Below are positions 1-8,443 of a DNA stretch of 64,000 nt, in pieces. The position numbers and the translations under genes were made by a program. The DNA comes from Batillaria attramentaria. Taxonomy: Eukaryota > Mollusca > Gastropoda > Batillariidae. The notes under the pieces were generated by a model. The model ran no database searches, was not told the DNA's origin, and saw only the letters and a list, made by a program, of their open reading frames with translations. The stretch lies in NCBI GenBank assembly GCA_018292915.2, contig JACVVK020000198.1:588501-652500 (forward strand), read 5' to 3'. Each line of letters opens with the position of its first letter. Position 1 is the stretch's first letter.

Positions 1-1958
1 CTAAAGTGGCCGAGTCCTCTTGGAAGATCTCGGGGATCGTAGTAGTGATCATAACGTCTGTCGCTTGAAGGTGGCTCGGGTCCTGCGTCTGGCTGTCGTC
101 CGCTTCGTTCGCTAAAGCCTGGCCCGTCGTCATACGAATACTGCTGAGTCGGTAATCGTTCAAAGCCCGCATTACCAGCGCTGTTCAGTGGTCCTCTTTC
201 GCCCTGGTTCCCTTTCTGTGTAAAGTAACCATCTTGACGATCGTTTCCAGTATTATACACAGGTCGACCTTGCTGACCCATGGGCTCATCGTAAGATCCG
301 GCTTGGCGCACACGAGGATTTCCTGCTTCCCGTTGTTCCGCTGTCATGTCCTTCGGATCTGGCCTCGGGTAACCAGACTGATGCGGAGGTCTACCAGTGT
401 TCCCGTACTCCCGAACAGGCATTTGCGATGGGAAGTGTCCTCTCTCTGGAAATTCTTCTTTTCGGTAGTACCCGTCTCTTTCGAATCTTTCTTGGTAGGG
501 TGTCCTGTGGTGCTCTTGGTGCACACCGGGATCGGAACCTGGATACTGTCCGGGCTGTCTGTAATAATATGCTTCCGGGTGCCTTGGATGATACTGCTCG
601 TCTTGATACTGCAGCGGTCCACAGGCGTAGCGCTCATCAGGTCTTCTCGGAGATGGACATGACCGATTGCTAACCATCTGCGTCCTCTGTGGTGAATGCA
701 TTGGCTGCTCTGAGTACTGCTGTCCCCAGCCGATGGCATATTGTTCCCTGCTACCTTCAATTCCGCGGGGCCCATACTGATCGCCGTATTGCCCACCTGA
801 GGAGGGCAGCTGTTGATAACCTTGCAGAACCTGCTCAAAAAGCATACTGACCTGGCCTTGTTGTTCCTTTATCATTCGCTGCATCAGTTCTTGGTTGCGT
901 GCTTCCTTCTGGTCAATCATTTCTCTCTCATGTTTTCTGTCTTCGTTTACTGACCGCAAGAATGACTGTGTAGTTTCCGCTGACTTTTCGTGGGCGGCCT
1001 CAATCGCTTTTAGACTCTTGTCGTGGGTTTGAGCAATTCTCTCAGCTTCTGCTTCCTTCGCGTCAGTGAGTGCTTTCAGCTGCGTTTGATAGCCTTCGTA
1101 CATTATCGCCTGCTGTCTGCCATATTCTGTTTTGAGTTCCGCCTCCCTATCACTGAATTCTCGTCTTTCTCTTTCCAGATCGGCTGTTTTCTCTTGCAAC
1201 TGGTTTGTATAATTATCTACCATTCTACACCGTTCGCCGTCCATCCTGTCAACGGTGTCGTCTAAATATTTTTGGCTTGTTTCCCGTGTCACTTCAAGTT
1301 GCTTATTTAAATCTAGTTCATGACTTTTATGTACGGCATCCATTTTTTCCATGTCATCCTTTACTTCGCGCACCCTTGTATCCGCATTTTGCTTTGCATT
1401 TTGTCTTTCTTTGTCAAACTCAGTCTTTAAGTCCTTTGTATGTTCTGTGTGTTCGCTTCTTAAGTTCTCTCTCTCCTTTGCTTCTTCTTTTCTGAGTCTT
1501 TCTTCTTGGTCGTCCCTTCTTCTCCTCTCCTCTGCCATTTCCTTACTTTTATCCTTCAGCATTTCTTCATGGCGTTTCTCTGACTTTTCATTTCGTTCGC
1601 GATCATCCCTTATTATTGTGTCCAGCGTATTTTCAAAGTTTTTTTTAGCCCTCTCACTTTGTTCTCTCTGAGCCTCCAGCTGTTCCGCTTGTCTCCTGTT
1701 CATTTCCCTTCTTTCTTCAGCATTACGTCTTTCCCTTTCTTCCATTTCATTTCGCATGTCTTTACTTTGATCCTGTAGCAGAGTCCTAAACTGGTTCGCT
1801 TGCAACGCCTTTTCTCTTTCTGCGTCCCTCAGCTGCTGTTGAAGTCGATCATTTTCGATTCTCTCTTTCTCTACCCTGCGTCTTTCTTCCGCCTCTCTCC
1901 TCTCTGCGTCGTCTGCCCTCCTTTTATGTCCACCATCAAGTGGCCAGATAGGAGGCAT
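1..1958 (-). CDS. Coiled-coil protein, gene 1 of cluster (3' end outside window)
   Basis: The minus frame from ATG at 1958 stays open for 652 codons to the window edge, so the protein is partial at its C-terminus. Residues ~12-372 are almost pure charged helix (E/R/K/Q, heptad-like, no Pro), predicted as a long coiled coil. The helix closes with a hydrophobic stretch (SMLFEQVLQGYQQL, near residue 375). After that comes a ~265-residue disordered tail rich in Q, Y, G, P and R with repeated QYG/QY motifs. The ATG was chosen because it is the first one after a consensus 3' splice site at 1990-1992. I recognise no named family. Structure, orientation and gene layout match the five other coiled-coil genes in the window. 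Function is unknown; a scaffold or cytoskeletal role is only a guess. Real coding is strongly supported by the long frame and the abrupt change from helix to tail. Confidence 0.85.
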   Translation of the reverse strand, partial: MPPIWPLDGGHKRRADDAERREAEERRRVEKERIENDRLQQQLRDAEREKALQANQFRTLLQDQSKDMRNEMEERERRNAEERREMNRRQAEQLEAQREQSERAKKNFENTLDTIIRDDRERNEKSEKRHEEMLKDKSKEMAEERRRRDDQEERLRKEEAKERENLRSEHTEHTKDLKTEFDKERQNAKQNADTRVREVKDDMEKMDAVHKSHELDLNKQLEVTRETSQKYLDDTVDRMDGERCRMVDNYTNQLQEKTADLERERREFSDREAELKTEYGRQQAIMYEGYQTQLKALTDAKEAEAERIAQTHDKSLKAIEAAHEKSAETTQSFLRSVNEDRKHEREMIDQKEARNQELMQRMIKEQQGQVSMLFEQVLQGYQQLPSSGGQYGDQYGPRGIEGSREQYAIGWGQQYSEQPMHSPQRTQMVSNRSCPSPRRPDERYACGPLQYQDEQYHPRHPEAYYYRQPGQYPGSDPGVHQEHHRTPYQERFERDGYYRKEEFPERGHFPSQMPVREYGNTGRPPHQSGYPRPDPKDMTAEQREAGNPRVRQAGSYDEPMGQQGRPVYNTGNDRQDGYFTQKGNQGERGPLNSAGNAGFERLPTQQYSYDDGPGFSERSGRQPDAGPEPPSSDRRYDHYYDPRDLPRGLGHF

Positions 1959-1992
1959 CTTGAGACTTACGGTGTCTTTACGTGTCAATCTG
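1959..1992 (-). promoter_or_regulatory. 3' splice site and 5'-UTR of gene 1
   Basis: On the minus strand a pyrimidine-containing tract ends in TTTTGCAG (AG at 1991-1990). The exon then begins at 1989, 31 nt before the ATG at 1958, with no earlier ATG in that exon. This implies at least one upstream non-coding exon. Read from sequence only; no transcript evidence. Confidence 0.6.
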
Positions 1993-2360
1993 CAAAACAG
2001 TTTTCAATTTTTTGTAGTTTTATAAAACATGAGCACTGTCGTTCACAGACTGCAAAAGTGTGAAAAACGTCACGATATTGAAAACAGTTTAACACAACTG
2101 CATGTCAGGAATTTAGTTTGCGTCATGGCGCCTTGCAACATCTGCTTTAGTTTGAAGTTTGATATTTAGGTTCAGTTTCAAGGAGAATTTCCTGTACGTT
2201 GTCACAATTTTCTTGGAGGGAGTGTTCGTGTGGTGCGAGTCTTTGCTTAAAACATGAATATCTGCGATTATCTTTAGTTTGAAGACAAACAATAATCATT
2301 ATTTCAAACCTCAGTAAACAACATATCCTTTGGCGCAGTGTAGCTCAAAAGCGGTGGGGG
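1993..2360. other. Non-coding stretch upstream of gene 1
   Basis: Presumably the 5' intron or promoter region of gene 1 on the minus strand. I see no ORF, repeat or RNA gene that I can support. Confidence 0.4.
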
Positions 2361-2531
2361 GTCCGGGATAGCCGAATGGTAGAGCGGGTGTACTCTCAAT
2401 GCTCGCGTCGTGAGTTCGAAACCCGGCTGGGGCCAAATGTTTGTACTGGCCTTTTTCTCGTTGACTCGTCTTTGATATCAGTCGTACGTGGTGGAAAAGG
2501 ACATTATACACCCAGACACCCACCCACCCCA
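2361..2531 (+). repeat. tRNA-derived SINE, type 1
   Basis: A tRNA-like head (box A-like GGATAGCCGAATGGTAGAGC, box B-like GAGTTCGAAACCC) is followed by a body ending in a GTGGAAAAGGACATTA tail and CACCCACC. Three other copies occur at 26153-26310, 49515-49683 and 60989-61158. Body sequence such as CTTTGATATCA is shared by all four, which shows it is a dispersed family, not a tRNA gene. Confidence 0.8.
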
Positions 2532-2794
2532 TGGTATGAAAGTGAATGTATATTAGAACGAACGCGTCTTCTGTGTGAAATGTGAACTGGAGATGAGCAG
2601 CAGAGCAAGGCAGGACAGAATGTTAGTATCCGTCGACCAGCGGCCTGCGACAGCAGCGATGTATTATTTTTGACGTCGGTGAGACTCGGTGGCATTTATT
2701 CTGGGTATAATTTTATCCTTTCGTGTGAAAAAATATGCAGACAGTATATATATTCCCTATTTCAAAAGCCTCTTCTGCGTACTTACATCTGGAG

Positions 2795-3165
2795 GTTTTT
2801 GTGCTTTTTGTGTTGCTTTCTTTTTTGTTGTTGTTGAGTCTTTTGTTTTGTTTTGTTTTCTTGCTTTGTTTTGGGGTCGCTTTTTGTTGTTCTGTGTGGT
2901 GGTGGTTGTTTTGTTTGTTGTTGGTTGTGGTGGTGGTAGTGGTTTTTTGTTTGTTTTGTTTTGTCGGAAGGGGGGGGGGGAGGGGGGAGAATTGGTGGGG
3001 GGTTTTAATTGTTTTTGTTTGTTTGTGTTTGCTGTTGCTGTTGTTTTCGTTGTTGTTGTTGTTGTTGTTTTTGGTTGTTCGCGTTTTTTTATTTTTTGGG
3101 GGGGTTCGGTTTGTGTGTATGTGTGTGTCTGTGTGTGTGTTTAGGGCGGGGAGGGGTTGTTTTGT
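2795..3165 (+). repeat. G+T-only low-complexity tract (copy 1)
   Basis: About 370 bp in which the plus strand is nearly free of A and C (TTGTT/GTTT/GGTGG words). It includes poly-G runs near 2970-3000 and grades into a short TG repeat. Apparent ORFs here encode only F/V/L/C/G runs and are artefacts. Similar tracts lie at 15176-15860 and 37920-38115. Confidence 0.75.
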
Positions 3166-3279
3166 GTTTTCCTATTGCTGAATTAGTTTTTTGTTGTCGT
3201 TTTTATTTTCTTGTTTTTCGTATATATATATATACGAAACATATATGTTTCAGAAACGCCCATTCCATCTGTTTACATC

Positions 3280-3515
3280 TGTTTTTATGTTGTTTCCATA
3301 GTAATGGAAACAACATCATAGAACGGGCTAAAATTTCCACGTTCATAGGCAAGCATCTGTAGTACAAACGCACGTCATTGCCGATCTCCCGCAGAGACGA
3401 TTTTGCAAGAGTAACTCTGACAATGATGTAAGAAAACATGCGTCATCGATGCTGACATGTATGGTGCGCCGAACGTGCTTCTCCTCCTCAGTGAGTGCCG
3501 TCTGTGTATGTGCGG

Positions 3516-3555
<40 letters not shown>

Positions 3556-4483
3556 TGTGGCCGGGCCCGTTTCTTCGAAAATACTCAACCGAATGGCTTC
3601 AACCTTGGGGTATCCAAATATATCAAAATGTTACATTAGAGGAAGCAAGCGTGTGATGATTGCTTAAGTGATTTGGGAGTTATCGCCCTTTTGAGATAAG
3701 TTGGTTGTCTTTCCTGTACAGGCGTAATATTTATTTAAATCACTCAATTTTTTGGCAGTAGATAGCTTGAATACGGACTCTGAACAGAGTCACTATTAGA
3801 AAATGGTTGCTCTTATAGTTTTCATGTAAACCGAGCCTGAGTTGACATTGCATGTGAACCCAGTTCAGATGCCTATTTCTCCGAAAATACTGAACCGATC
3901 GATTTCAAATTTGGGGTTTCTAAATGAATCAAGATTGTTGAATAGAAGGCCCGATCCAGGTACGATTGCACACATGATTTGCGAGTTATCGCCCTTTTCA
4001 GAAAAAGTGGCTTTCTGGCGTTTAAGGGCGTAATATTTACCTAAACCACTCCATTTTTTTGGACATAGATAGCATGAATACGGACTCTCAACTAAGTGAA
4101 TTCTGGAGTTGTCGCTTTTATTCTTTTGGCGTAAGCCGTACCTGATGAAAGTGCTGGTGAACACACTTTAGATCTCAAAATCGCTCCTACTATACATAGA
4201 TAATGAGCCTGGGGTGTCATAAAAAATATACAAAAAAAAATTAGAAAAAATCACTGCAGCCGTTATCGTCAGTTGACTCGAAAATTTGTACTCACAGCAC
4301 ATTAATAAAAAATTTTCCTCTGCAAGCCACATGCCTCACAAACATCAAAGAAGAGACGCACGCGCACTGACGTAAAGTAAGTGCGTCATGTTTGATTGAC
4401 GTGATGCTGTTTTTTCTTGGGGATGTCTCGCCACTTTCTTTCGGAATTCCTCTGTTTGGAGACGTGGTGTATTTTACTTCTAC
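3280..4483 (+). repeat. Family A mosaic repeat, copy 1, left part
   Basis: Begins near a palindrome built on ATGTTGTTTCCAT/ATGGAAACAACAT (3288-3316). The same sequence recurs inverted at 36030-37170 and direct at 38530-39439. It contains a (TG)n tract and two diverged ~305-bp tandem units (3576-3880 and 3882-4180), recognisable by TCGAAAATACT/CCGAAAATACT, GAGTTATCGCCCTTTT and GAATACGGACTCT. The copy is interrupted at 4484 by a solo LTR and resumes at 5241. Confidence 0.8.
3516..3552 (+). repeat. (TG)n microsatellite
   Basis: Pure TG dinucleotide run inside the family A copy. The corresponding place in the copy at 38746-38798 is also (TG)n. Confidence 0.95.
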
Positions 4484-5240
4484 TGTAGCCGAGTGGTTTG
4501 GACCCTCTCGCACACTACCCTAGGTTCTCCTGGCCAGCTGTGTGCCGCCGGCTTTGTTCGCCTGTAGGCTGACCGCACGCGTGCAGCGTTGCGGATCCAC
4601 GATAGCCACGTGTCAGTTAGCTGTGTTTGTTTATGTCCATTTAGTGCTAAATATCTCCGCAGTCGCTTAACCTAAAGTTATCATGGTAACTGTAGTAGTT
4701 TCCGAAGAGTTTGTATTTTCTAATCATGTTTTGTTTTTAGCGCTGTTTTGTAGTTTAACGGGTGTATTTTGCCATTTTCACCACTTTTCGAATGCGTGGT
4801 CCCAGCCTTTACGCTCTTAAATCGGCGATAGGAAATTCTTTGTACATTGGTAATGTTCCAAACTTATGCCATCTTAGAGTACTTTTCACGCTCTTTTCAA
4901 TGCAGTTTGTTTGAAGTTTGTAGCTGTTGTATTACGCCCGCTATTGTTAGTTTTCTGTGTGTAAACAAACACAGATTTCGCTGCTACCCGAGCATGTAGC
5001 CCTTGTTTCTGCTGCACTTGGGGCAGTGCTTTCTTTGCGGCTCGCGCTGGGCGCATAAGTAGCCGCGAGCTACGCCTCACTGGACAGTAGCCAGCCAGCC
5101 CTGCCGCGAGTCACTCCACGGATTGTCGCTCCCCGCTCTGCCATTTGTTGCCTGTTTTCCTGTTGCAATAAAACTCATGTCATAGCGACCGCTGTGTTTG
5201 CCTCCCTGCCTGCCTGAACTACTCACTCAACACCATCACA
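4484..5240 (+). mobile_element. Solo LTR of an unidentified LTR retrotransposon
   Basis: A 757-bp segment starts TGTAGCC and ends ATCACA (TG...CA). It is flanked by a CTAC duplication (4480-4483 and 5241-5244). Removing it rejoins family A exactly as in the uninterrupted inverted copy near 36040. Near its 3' end it has a possible TATA-like CATAAGTAG (5053 area) and an AATAAA poly(A) signal at 5167-5172. No internal coding region is present, so this is the usual product of LTR-LTR recombination. The parent family is not identifiable from an LTR alone. Confidence 0.85.
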
Positions 5241-6030
5241 CTACTATGTCGCCATCTTCGTGCAATCGCAGAGAAGACACGGGATACAACAGAATACAAC
5301 TCCAATACTTTATGAACAGAATATGCACGGAGAACAAATTCATGAAAGAAGAAGAACCCAGAACGCTGTGCAGGGCTGCTTACGTACTGAACAGGTCAGA
5401 CCTAGAACATTCCTCAACTTACTGGAAGGTTCGATATCTTTCCAAGGTGACGTAATCTACTGACGTTACTGCACCAGCATGTTCTGGGATGGTCTAGAAA
5501 TTATTTTGCATCGAAATGGAGTATCTTTTCGCGATCTCTACAACTTGACATGTGGAAAGTGGGAATTTCAGTGGGTTTCGTTTTTGCCACTGACTCACAC
5601 TCAGAAGCATAATGTGTGTGCTTGGGGGGGGGGGGGGGTGCGTGCGCGCGCAAGCGCGCGTCTAAGGTGAGAGAGAGAGAGGGTCTCTTCCAGTAAGCAA
5701 TTGTCTGTCAGTCAGGTCTGCGGGAAGTAACTCTGTCAAAGGGGAACGACTTTATTACACGAATTCATTCACCCATGTAGAACCTCGCATACGCCAAAAA
5801 GTTAGTGACGTCAACCAGCTAGGCGAGCTCACACGACCTCATGTGTTTGGGTTTTTGCAAGTGCATAGAGGCACGATAAGGGTTTTCAGTACTTTCTTTA
5901 TGTCAGCATGCTTGATGTCAGAGAGCTTGCGTTCCGGCGTGTGCGCGCGGGCTGCATACATGACACAACGACTACGACTGTGACTACAGCAGGTCATTGA
6001 ATGGAAACAACATATTGGGCTGGTGGCCAT
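5241..6030 (+). repeat. Family A mosaic repeat, copy 1, right part
   Basis: Continues the family after the solo LTR. It includes a G-run and GA-rich spacer near 5626-5690 and ends near ATGGAAACAACATATTGGG (6001-6019). On the minus strand it carries the ~63-codon ORF starting MATSPICCFH that recurs in every family copy. Other copies: 35660-36040 (inverted), 29634-30080 (inverted), 14658-15175. Confidence 0.8.
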
Positions 6031-6312
6031 CTCGTTCTTGGGGATGTGTCGCCACCTTCTTTCCGAATTCCTCTGTTTGGAGACGTGGTGTTGTATTTTA
6101 CTGATGCTATGTCGCCATCTTCGTGCACTCGCAGAGAAGATACGGGATGCAACAGAATACAACTCCAATGCTTTATGAACAGAATAATTATGCGCGGAGA
6201 ACAAATTCATGAAAGAAGAAGAACCCAGAACGCTGTGCAGGGCTGCTTACATACTGAACAGGTCAGATCTAGAACATTCCTCAACTTCTGGAAGGTTCGA
6301 AATCTTTCCAAG
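6031..6312 (+). repeat. Second, tandem family A copy (5' flank of the Ty3/gypsy insertion)
   Basis: From 6031 the sequence jumps back to the family segment seen at 4417, so two family copies are joined head to tail. The segment stops at CCAAG (6308-6312), the target site of the LTR retrotransposon. It resumes at 14658 with the same CCAAG and continues as at 5442. Confidence 0.8.
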
Positions 6313-7824
6313 TGTCACTAAAACAGACTGAGTTCAGCATAGAATTTTTGTCCTGTAGACGGTTTGCTGTCAGATAAAAGGTTATGCCTGTGGTAGTCCG
6401 GAATAAACTGTTTCACGTGCAGTGTCTCTTGTTGTTTTTTGTGTCTGCGTGAGTAGTGTGCCTTGTGTCACACCACTGTGACGTGGTGAACCGTGTTTAG
6501 CCGTTGGTTACGAGCTACGAGAGTTCAGGTTCTGAGCATTACATTTCTGCTCTCTGCGGTTGGCAGTGCAGGTCACGTTTTTGCAGTCTTTGCAAGCCTT
6601 CATTAGCGTAGACCGGGTCATTTGTTTGGCCGGTTGTTGGGGCGTAGCTATCCCCGGGTTTGACGTATTGTCGTCTTTTGCAAGGGTCTGGTTGAGGTAA
6701 GTTGTTTTATAATTTAGTATCGGTAGGATACCTTTTTTTGTACTTTTGAACTCTTTCAGCTCTCTGACCGGGCCGGTCGGCTTGCTAGGGTTTGCCGTCG
6801 CGTGAGCCGAGCCCGTACTCGCGTCTGATGCAGTGTGCCTGTGCAACAGTTCTGTCCCCTCGTTATTCGTTGTGTTGTTGTTGTTGTGTTAGTGTTATGG
6901 GGGGAAGGGGTAACGTCCGCTGGTGTTTCGGGTAGTTAACATATTATTTGTATTAATTAAATAAACTTATCTGCATTAGTTAGTTCTGCTTGTATTATCC
7001 ACTAGATTAGTCTGTTCAACCGGTTTATGTACCGAGCGTTCTGGTTTCCGGGGAAAGGGTTATGGGACGGGCTAAAACGTGACGTAACGGAAGGGGTGGA
7101 ACTTGAGTGAATTTTACTGCCATCTGAGCTGGCCATCCTAGGCCTTCTTTTCTGCTTTTTCCTATTCCGTCTCTGCGGACTGGCTGAGGACGCGGAGTGC
7201 TACTGGACGTGGGAGTGACCCCGCCAGCTGGGAAGGACTTGATCCACATGACAAGCCTACCATCCCTGGGTCTGGCCGACCACCGTTGGACTTCGTTCAC
7301 CGGTCCCGCCAGGAGGAGACGACCTGGTTCACGTGTCAACTGTGCCCCCTCGGAGTCCGCTTTTGCATCGGGGAACCGTGTTGCAAGTTGGTCTCCAGGA
7401 CAGCGTGAAGACCGCTAGTGCTTGCCAGGGCAGTAACGATCCTTACCCTTTCTTCCGTTTATAGCGTCAGTGGCGGTTCGTCCCTATAACCTTACCCCGT
7501 ACTTTGTGTGGCATCTAGTGGATGTGCTAGTGTTTTGATTGTTGGACCTTAGTTAAGCTGTTCTTCTTCGTGAGGGTTGGGGCGGGTTAGTTAGTTAGTT
7601 AGTTAGTTAGTTAGTGAGGCTTGGGGAAGGGTGATTGGGTAGTCGCTAGGGGGACGGGGGGTGGGTAATTAAGAAGTGTGTGTGGGTGTGCGTGTGCCTG
7701 CGGAAATATAAATAGTATAAAACTCTTCTGGTGTTGTGTGTCTTTGTGTATGCCTGCCTGCTCTGTGTCTAAGTGGAATGTGTGATTCCAGCGTGCGCAT
7801 GCGTGAGGCGTGGTGCGTGTGACA
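6313..7824 (+). mobile_element. 5' LTR of a Gmr1-like Ty3/gypsy retrotransposon
   Basis: A 1512-bp LTR starts TGTCACTAAAAC and ends GTGCGTGTGACA. It is nearly identical to the 3' LTR at 11907-14657 once a 1.24-kb insertion there is set aside. By eye I count roughly 15-20 substitutions and a few short indels, near 1% divergence, which implies a fairly recent insertion. It carries a (GTTA)n run near 7586-7615. The 5-bp target duplication CCAAG lies at 6308-6312 and 14658-14662. Confidence 0.95.
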
Positions 7825-7827
7825 TAT

Positions 7828-7845
7828 TGGGGGCCCGTCCGGGAT
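7828..7845 (+). other. Primer binding site, tRNA-Pro type
   Basis: TGGGGGCCCGTCCGGGAT begins 3 nt after the 5' LTR. From family knowledge, a tRNA-Pro PBS differs from this at one position. This marks the minus-strand priming site of the Ty3/gypsy element. Confidence 0.85.
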
Positions 7846-8443
7846 ATGGTGGGTTAGCTCAGCGTAGGCAGGGTTAATTCCCATTAGCATTTAGTCACCC
7901 TGATATAGGTAGGTAGGGATACGTTGTGGTGTTTTGTTACGTTGTCTTGCGGGTGAATGGGCGACTGGAGGGTGAACGAGTGGTGAGAACAGCGCACGGT
8001 GCAGTGGATCAGACCGTGAGTTTACCACTGGGGTATAGTTGGGGTTCCTGCGGCGACGAGTTCTGGTTTGGCTGGTAGGCTCGGACAGATTGCTGACCGC
8101 TAGAGTTCAGTTTTGACTAACTTTAGTATTCTGTCGCGTAGTTATTACCGCCTACCGTAGTGGTTACGTTTGCCGTTTACCGTTCCCGTTGTTGTGCGTA
8201 GTGTTCCCGTTTGTAATATTTATACTTGACCCCTTTTTTAGTCGCTTATTCACGGTCAAACCGCTTGAGCTACGTTGTCTATGTATATTTTTGTTTGATG
8301 TTTGATTACCCGGATCTTCAGTGTGTTTGTGCACCATTCGAGGACTTCGATGTGACGGTGCGCACTGGTGCGCATTTGTGCTAGCCCAGCAATTATCGTG
8401 TTGTTTCACCGTGTGTTGTGGTGTTAGCTAACTTGGGACAAAG
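7846..8443 (+). other. Untranslated leader of the Ty3/gypsy element
   Basis: About 600 bp between the primer binding site and the Gag start. No supported ORF. It would hold the packaging and leader sequences of the element. Confidence 0.6.

Noticed and set aside
344..838. 164-codon minus ORF and opposing plus ORFs in 234-2063
   Set aside because: Out-of-frame shadows of gene 1, whose own frame is open for 652 codons to the window edge.
2361..2440. Candidate tRNA genes (also 39566, 40700, 49515, 60989)
   Set aside because: Heads of multi-copy SINEs with shared non-tRNA bodies and imperfect cloverleaf; no independent tRNA gene supported.
2689..3362. Overlapping plus-strand ORFs rich in F, V, C and L
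   Set aside because: They translate a G+T-only tract and a TG repeat; no real protein signature.
3576..4180. CRISPR-like array from repeated blocks
   Set aside because: Two ~305-bp diverged tandem units in a eukaryotic repeat family; no short regular repeats with spacers.
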